Shown: piece after piece, positions 58,482 to 64,000 of the stretch | Numbering within the stretch: position 1 is the first letter of the stretch | How the letters are laid out: the number at the start of each line of letters is the position of its first letter | NCBI RefSeq assembly: GCF_905475465.1 | Contig: NC_062255.1 | Location: forward strand, 496,001-560,000 | DNA length: 64,000 nucleotides | Origin: Pieris napi | Lineage: Eukaryota > Arthropoda > Insecta > Lepidoptera > Pieridae | Direction of reading: 5' to 3' | Notes under the pieces: generated by a model | What the model was told of the DNA's origin: nothing | The model's input: the letters and a program-made list of their open reading frames with translations, nothing else | Databases searched by the model: none | Translations under genes and position numbers: made by a program

Positions 58482-61400
58482 TTGTTCTTTCTGTTCACTA
58501 GTAAATGTAAATTATGTTTAATAAATTCTTTATCAGTTAAATGTGTTTTAGTTATATTATAGATTTTTTTCATACAGAATTGGACTGCCATCGGGCGTCG
58601 ATACGTGACGGCTCCATCGCCCACTGGCGAAATAATATATATGTATATTATATAATCCAAGAAGTCCTGTTTTCAGAAGAAACGACGATCCAAATCGTAT
58701 AGCAGCAGAATTAATCGCCATTTCAATTATGTGGGAATCAGAATCGAAACTTAGGACTAACTCTATAACTATACTGAATTCAGTACCTATGTCAAAATAA
58801 TTTTATAATTAAACTCCCCAGTGGTTATTTTATAAATATAAGGCGAACCCGCTGAATCCAACTAAAATGGATATCCATTTTAGTATTCAGATTTCTGTCC
58901 GTCAAGTGTCTTTACGACCTTATTTCCCAGATTAGAGCCTCCCGAGTGGCGTGTTGGCGAGATGCGAACTCGACCGTGCTCAGAATACGTTTAATCCAGT
59001 TATATCGAGTTAATTGGGCCACTATTGGTTCTCGGAAAGTGTCCACTATGACAAGTAACTGTAACCTCTCGCGAGGAAACGTCGGCCAACTTAAGCCAAC
59101 TCAAAAACAAATATTTATTTTAATGGACTGCTCAAGTCGTTCAGAGCATCCGCTGTTTTTATCATAATAAGTGTAAATCTGTAGTTTATGGTACAATCAT
59201 TGGTTAAGAGTGCCTTATCCATGTTTCGATTATGGGACGACGAAAAGTGGCAAATACATTTAACCCGTTAAAATGTTCAGTGGAAGAGAAAGGGACCTGT
59301 ATCCAGTCACTCAATGCTATATTTACCTGGAGAAATATTATTGGAGTAAAACTTGCATGTATAAGACCCATGCCAATTTGGGAATAACGAATATTCAGAT
59401 AAAATAGCATCGCAGATTGTGGTTTTAGTATATTATCATATAATTGACATACTTATACTGATTACTTAAGTCCTCCGTGAGATGAGGGTTTTCCAGAAAA
59501 GCAATTTACAATGTTGTTCTAATCTAAAGGGTAAAAAGCTGGAACAAAGGCAAAATATATGTACGCTTTCTAATGAATAATATATATGTATTACTGTTAT
59601 ACTTATTATATCATACAGATTTCTAAGCAATTTTAATTAGTTTCTCATAAAATATTAGTTTTTATGCTAATTGAAATTCATATACAAAATGTAGCGAAGA
59701 AATTATTAATAATTGTAATATTAACCTGTTTGTTGGTTGTAAGTAGTTTCCATTTTCATGTGGTAGGTCTAACATACCTGTACTGACTTTATCTTTATCA
59801 TTCCGCAGGGAAAGTTATATATTACTGAATGTAGGTATATGTTTAAAGAACTTTATTTCTCATTACAAAAAAAAAAATATTTTTATATAGATGTGTTCCA
59901 AGCTCTATCGTATATAAATGATCAAAAGTTGAAACGACAAAAAAAGTAACCAATTCTTAGGTTCTATTAAATATTACGTGATTACTAATTACAGTTAGAA
60001 TTATATTTTCCGTTACTTAATATTTGGTGAGTCTTCTGTCCGTTTGCCCCCTGATCTATAAAATAATCAGCTCTAATTCAATAGAAAAAAATAACGATAT
60101 AATTGTTAACTTTGCCATTATTTAAACAAGATAGAACTAACCTAAGTCTTTGATTTACACATTTTCATAGCTCAATTTTGATTGTCTAATTTATAATCTA
60201 AATATGGTGGCAATACGGCAATTTAAAAGTTTCGGAAAAGGCCTGCGGGTGAAGAGCGAATATTCCGAAATCCGTCATACAATGCAGGCTTCATTGAAAT
60301 TATCACTAGTGCAAATATTTTCATAGTCGTGACGGTGTATCATCATACTAAAATTTACTTAGAGCAATCGCAACTCGACTGTGGGCCAACGAAGGCTAAA
60401 ATATTGAACGTTTTCATAAATTATTATTACGATGTGCAAGTGAATTGTGAAAGTGAAATAAATGGAATGTCCTGAGCAGATGCTTTATTTGTTAAGAATT
60501 AAAGATTGCAACGATTTATCTGAATGTAAAATCGACGGTAAGATTACTAACTTAAATTTTTTAACGAACCTTTATGACATTTTTCGCGTTATAAATAAAA
60601 CTCTACGTCCCATTTTTATCTAATCTTTTTCACCTTCACTTATTTGTTAGATCGTAGTAGGCTAATAGTAACCATTTGCCAGTCAATAACTATAAAATGT
60701 AATGATTTTTCCAACATCATCATCATTCAACATATTTAATAAATAAAATTTATTATTTATTATTATTTTATTTATTTATTATTATTATAGAAATACATAC
60801 ATTATCCTTACAGCCTTACATTATGTTTAAAAACATCTTTTATATAAATCGCGAATGACAGCAAACTTATGCGCAGCAAGTGATCAGCATTGTTTATGTT
60901 TGCATGGTTACTTAAGTAAAAAATTAATACGATAAAAGGTACATTTAATAAATTATAAATACATTTCTGAGGCATTGGCATTCACCATAGTCATGTACTG
61001 TTTAGCACCTTCTTATTTATTTTTATTATTAGCTTATACCTACTTGATCTTATGTTATTGATGACTGAATATAAAATGGCGGAAAGAAATGTTTTGAATT
61101 TATAATTCAAGCTATCAAATTCTATTACTGCATGAGCCAAGGCTATACATTTTTCTCATTCAGGCTTTCTTAGTTTTGTTAGCGTGGTGATTTCCTAAAT
61201 CGTCGTAGTTTAGTCCCGAGAGTATAGCCGGACGTTGGCACTCACTTCAACTGCGTTATACGTTGCGTTCATTCGTTACATAGCAATTAACATATCATAA
61301 TTTCGCTTAGAATATAATTTGTAGCGCGTGGTTAATATAGAGTAAACCTAAAATCCTCTATTATTTAGAGCAACCTGATGACCCAGGAACCGTGCATGTT

Positions 61401-62286
61401 GGTCCATCGAGCCGGATTCGAACCGAATACGAGTTAAGGCACTGTACAGTTACAATTCCAGTGTTGGCAAATATTATAATTTATTGCATTGACTTTTGGA
61501 CATCTAGTCAGTCTAATTTCATCATTTTATTACTACCATACTAATGGGAGACACGGACTCGTACTAATAATTTTGCTAAATGAAAATTTCATCAGCCTCA
61601 CCTTGATGGCTGGAAGTCTTCCACACTCCGATTACAAGACACTTTTTTGCGAACTAGCTGTGGAATCGACTTCCTATGGGGGTCTTCTTACATGGGTGCA
61701 CTTCAAGGGTCCATGAACTGCGATGACTGTACTTATTGGGTGTCCCATAGGCTCGTTTGACCCCTATAATATAAATGATTTAAATGGGCGGGCTTCTTGC
61801 TGAAAACAGTTACTGATAAAAATAAATGCCACAAAGAAAATTTATTATGGAACAATATGTATTAGGCATGGTTTCAGAAATGCATGATAAAAATTGGCTG
61901 ATTGTTGTTTACTGTTATTGATAAGAATCGTACCATTTTAAAAACAAATAAACGTGTAAAAATCTAAAATAATCTTTATCATGTAGCTTCATCGTGTCCT
62001 TTGAAACGATTATATTCTATTTATATACTGCTTGAGAACTTTGCGCATAATATGACAAAGAGAAATAGAAATTGTGATGTTTCGTAAACCCTCACTCCAG
62101 TGATCATATATTTTCAGACTAGATCCGTATCTATCTATCTACCTATAGACTATGTTTTATTAATGTAAATATGCAGGGAGAGCAGTAAAAACTATTATAC
62201 TACAGTGTCATCACACTTTCCCATTAAGAGCTCAACATCAAAAATGTTTGATTAATTTTCCCTCTTTATAGAAAACTGTACGTGAA
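58482..62286. other. Intergenic region, second SmydA gene to LRR gene
   Basis: It contains the SmydA polyadenylation signal (58520), a 24-bp palindrome and TTATTA microsatellite-like sequence (60740-60790). A possible 5' non-coding exon of the LRR gene ends at a GTAAGA donor near 60538. No other gene was recognised. Confidence 0.45.
58861..58884. other. 24-bp perfect palindrome
   Basis: ACTAAAATGGAT is followed immediately by its reverse complement with no loop, in the intergenic region after the second SmydA gene. Meaning unknown. Confidence 0.6.
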
Positions 62287-64000
62287 ATGCCCACTTTCCT
62301 ATGGCTCTTACTGTCTTTCACCCTCAATGTGAAGAGTAACATAATGCAAGACTATGAAACTATCAGCGTCAATCTGTTGAGCCCGCCTGTAGACAAGACG
62401 AGCCTGGCTCTGCCCCTCGATGTGGGAAAGGACAAGGTTTCTGGCTGCCTGTGTCGAGGAACTATGGATAGGGAGGTCGTTGTATGTTTCGGGAACTATG
62501 AATGCAAGAGGTTTCCAAAGGTCTGTATTCTACCAAAAATAATATATATCATACTACAAACTGAGCAGTGTTCGCTTCAATGTGCAACTCTCATCCCTGA
62601 AGTCGTAGGTTCGATCCCCGGCTATGCACAAATGGATGTGCGCATTTAACTTTCGCTAGAACGGTGAAGGAAAACATCGTGAGGAAACGCAGGAAGGCAC
62701 AGGCTGTTCACCTACTTGCCTATTTGATTGACAAATGATTATCAAACAGATACAATAAATCTGAGGCCCAAACGTAAAAAGGTTGCACCGCCTTTTTTTT
62801 TTTACTAAAAACTAAGTAATATAATTAATATATTTGACTGTTATGTTTAGATTTTCATAAACAATAATAATTTATTAAAAAGTATGTTGTTTGAGAAGTA
62901 AAGATTGTGTTTTTTACACATTAATTAAAAGATATGCATCGAAGGTAGTTGTTCAATGGAAAAGTCAGATAATTTAGGTATTCAATAGCTTCGTTAATTT
63001 TGTTTTGTTAGTTTTATTGACGAAGTTGCCAAGTCAGCAAGTGTTTTAAGGCAACATCGCAATAAGAGGTTTACAAAGCATTAGAACAGAATGAAGTATT
63101 ATTATTGAAAAAATATAATATAGGCATTCGCTAGATGGGATGTTTACCGTTTAGAAATATATCTTACCTAATTGTTATCAAACGTGAGAAATTATAATCT
63201 CTTTAATCGCTTTGTTTGTTATAAACAACCTCTGAAAACATCGAGAACGTCTCGTAAGTTTGTTTTTTAACTAATATATTTGATGAAGTTTATTAAATTG
63301 ACTACATTACATACAGATATATAAACTACATAGAAGGGCCCATCCATTGAATGCGTATGTATAGTAATAAATTTAAAAAATAACAATAATTATTTGTTAA
63401 ATACATTACATACCGTATCAGTATGTAAACAACGAACAATAAAATTTTGCTTTCAGACATTGATATTAGGTTGATAATAAATATTACCTCCAACAAAGCT
63501 TATCAGTTTAAAATTTCCACGAATTTAATGATGTTCTTAATTGTGTTTATTAATTAGATAGCATATTTCCACATACTTAATAATTATATTTTCTAAACTC
63601 AATTTATAAGTAATATACAAACTTTCTTTTTCAGATAAAACTGGAAAAGTGCAAAGTGTTAGTTGTGAGGACAACAATAATTTCAGAAATATCAATCGGG
63701 GATTTGGACTCATACACCCATGTCCAAGTGTTGAAAATTGATGGCAACAGTCGACTGGAATATCTACAACCAGGTTTATTTAAAAACCTATCAAACGTAG
63801 AAGAACTGTCGATATCATACAATACTCAATTACATTCTATACATCCAGACACTTTCACGGGACTCGTCAAACTCCATAATCTGACGTTAGCTAACAACGC
63901 ATTCAAAAATATTGGTTTAATCACGCCAGCCTTTAGACCCACCATCTTACCATCATTACGCGTCTTAGATATATCCGAAAATGCTTTTGGTGTAATTGCA
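62287..64000 (+). CDS. Secreted or membrane leucine-rich-repeat protein, N-terminal part (partial)
   Basis: Exon 62287-62520 (donor GTCTGT) and exon 63635 to the window end join in phase 0. The exon before the ATG opens with an acceptor (TTTATAG, 62271), so there is an upstream non-coding exon; one ending at donor GTAAGA near 60538 is a candidate. The protein starts with a signal peptide (MPTFLWLLLSFTL). A Cys-rich N-terminal cap follows (CLCRG ... CFGNYECKRFP). Then come leucine-rich repeats of about 24 residues (VQVLKIDGNSRLEYLQPGLF, VEELSISYN, LHNLTLANNAF, LRVLDISENAF). Typical proteins of this build are extracellular adhesion or signalling receptors. The subfamily cannot be told because the C-terminal half lies outside the window. 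Confidence 0.8.
62560..62810 (+). repeat. tRNA-derived SINE copy
   Basis: B box GTAGGTTCGATCCCC, body AACATCGTGAGGAAACGC, and tail AATCTGAGGCCCAAACG ending in a T-run. It lies just after exon 1 of the LRR gene. Confidence 0.75.
62811..63634 (+). other. Intron 1 of the LRR gene
   Basis: AT-rich intron between the signal-peptide exon and the repeat-coding exon. Apart from the SINE at its left, nothing notable. Confidence 0.6.

Noticed and set aside
59204..59410. Minus-strand frame of 68 codons in the intergenic region
   Set aside because: No splice sites, family motif or neighbouring exon support it.

Overview
The window is AT-rich animal DNA with small exons, long introns and many interspersed repeats. 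The conserved proteins (aveugle, phosphatase inhibitor-2, SmydA/msta-type SET proteins) are arthropod-like. The abundant tRNA-derived SINEs and the repeated 3' fragments of one LINE family are the kind seen in moth and butterfly genomes, so a lepidopteran chromosome is the best guess. No bacterial, CRISPR or organellar content was seen. All gene models were built by eye from open reading frames, GT/AG splice sites and codon-phase continuity across introns.

Layout. 1-11,401: no exon seen; repeats only (tRNA-SINEs, LINE ends, several inverted-repeat DNA elements, including a Harbinger-type one with target duplication TAA). 11,402-19,239 (-): eight 5' exons of a coiled-coil centrosomal/Golgi protein of pericentrin/AKAP9 type, probably continuing off the left edge. 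22,140-23,162 (-): complete two-exon protein phosphatase inhibitor-2. 23,638-24,402 (+): complete three-exon aveugle (SAM domain), head-to-head with inhibitor-2. 24,812-33,303 (-): the last two exons of an unrecognised gene, tail-to-tail with aveugle. 31,792-44,171 (+): an 11-exon SmydA/msta-like gene without an N-terminal MYND finger; the unknown minus-strand exon lies in its first intron. 45,883-58,481 (+): a 9-exon tandem paralogue that has the MYND finger. 62,287-64,000 (+): the start of a secreted or membrane leucine-rich-repeat protein that runs off the right edge.

The most notable feature is an apparently intact Ty3/gypsy LTR retrotransposon (49,758-55,883, antisense to its host gene) in intron 6 of the second SmydA gene. 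It has ATAT target duplications, a primer-binding site (probably tRNA-Leu), a polypurine tract, and open gag and pol joined by a canonical -1 frameshift signal (GGGAAAC, 8-nt spacer, hairpin). Just upstream of a TATA/initiator pair its U3 carries at least two perfect three-unit heat-shock elements plus further partial ones, which suggests heat- or stress-induced transcription. The two LTRs differ at about nine places, all inside R-U5, while about 525 bp of U3 are identical.

Functionally, aveugle acts in Ras/ERK signalling, inhibitor-2 regulates PP1, the SmydA pair are SET-domain proteins, and the coiled-coil gene is probably a pericentriolar scaffold. I see no sign that they form one pathway. 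The head-to-head inhibitor-2/aveugle pair may share a promoter.
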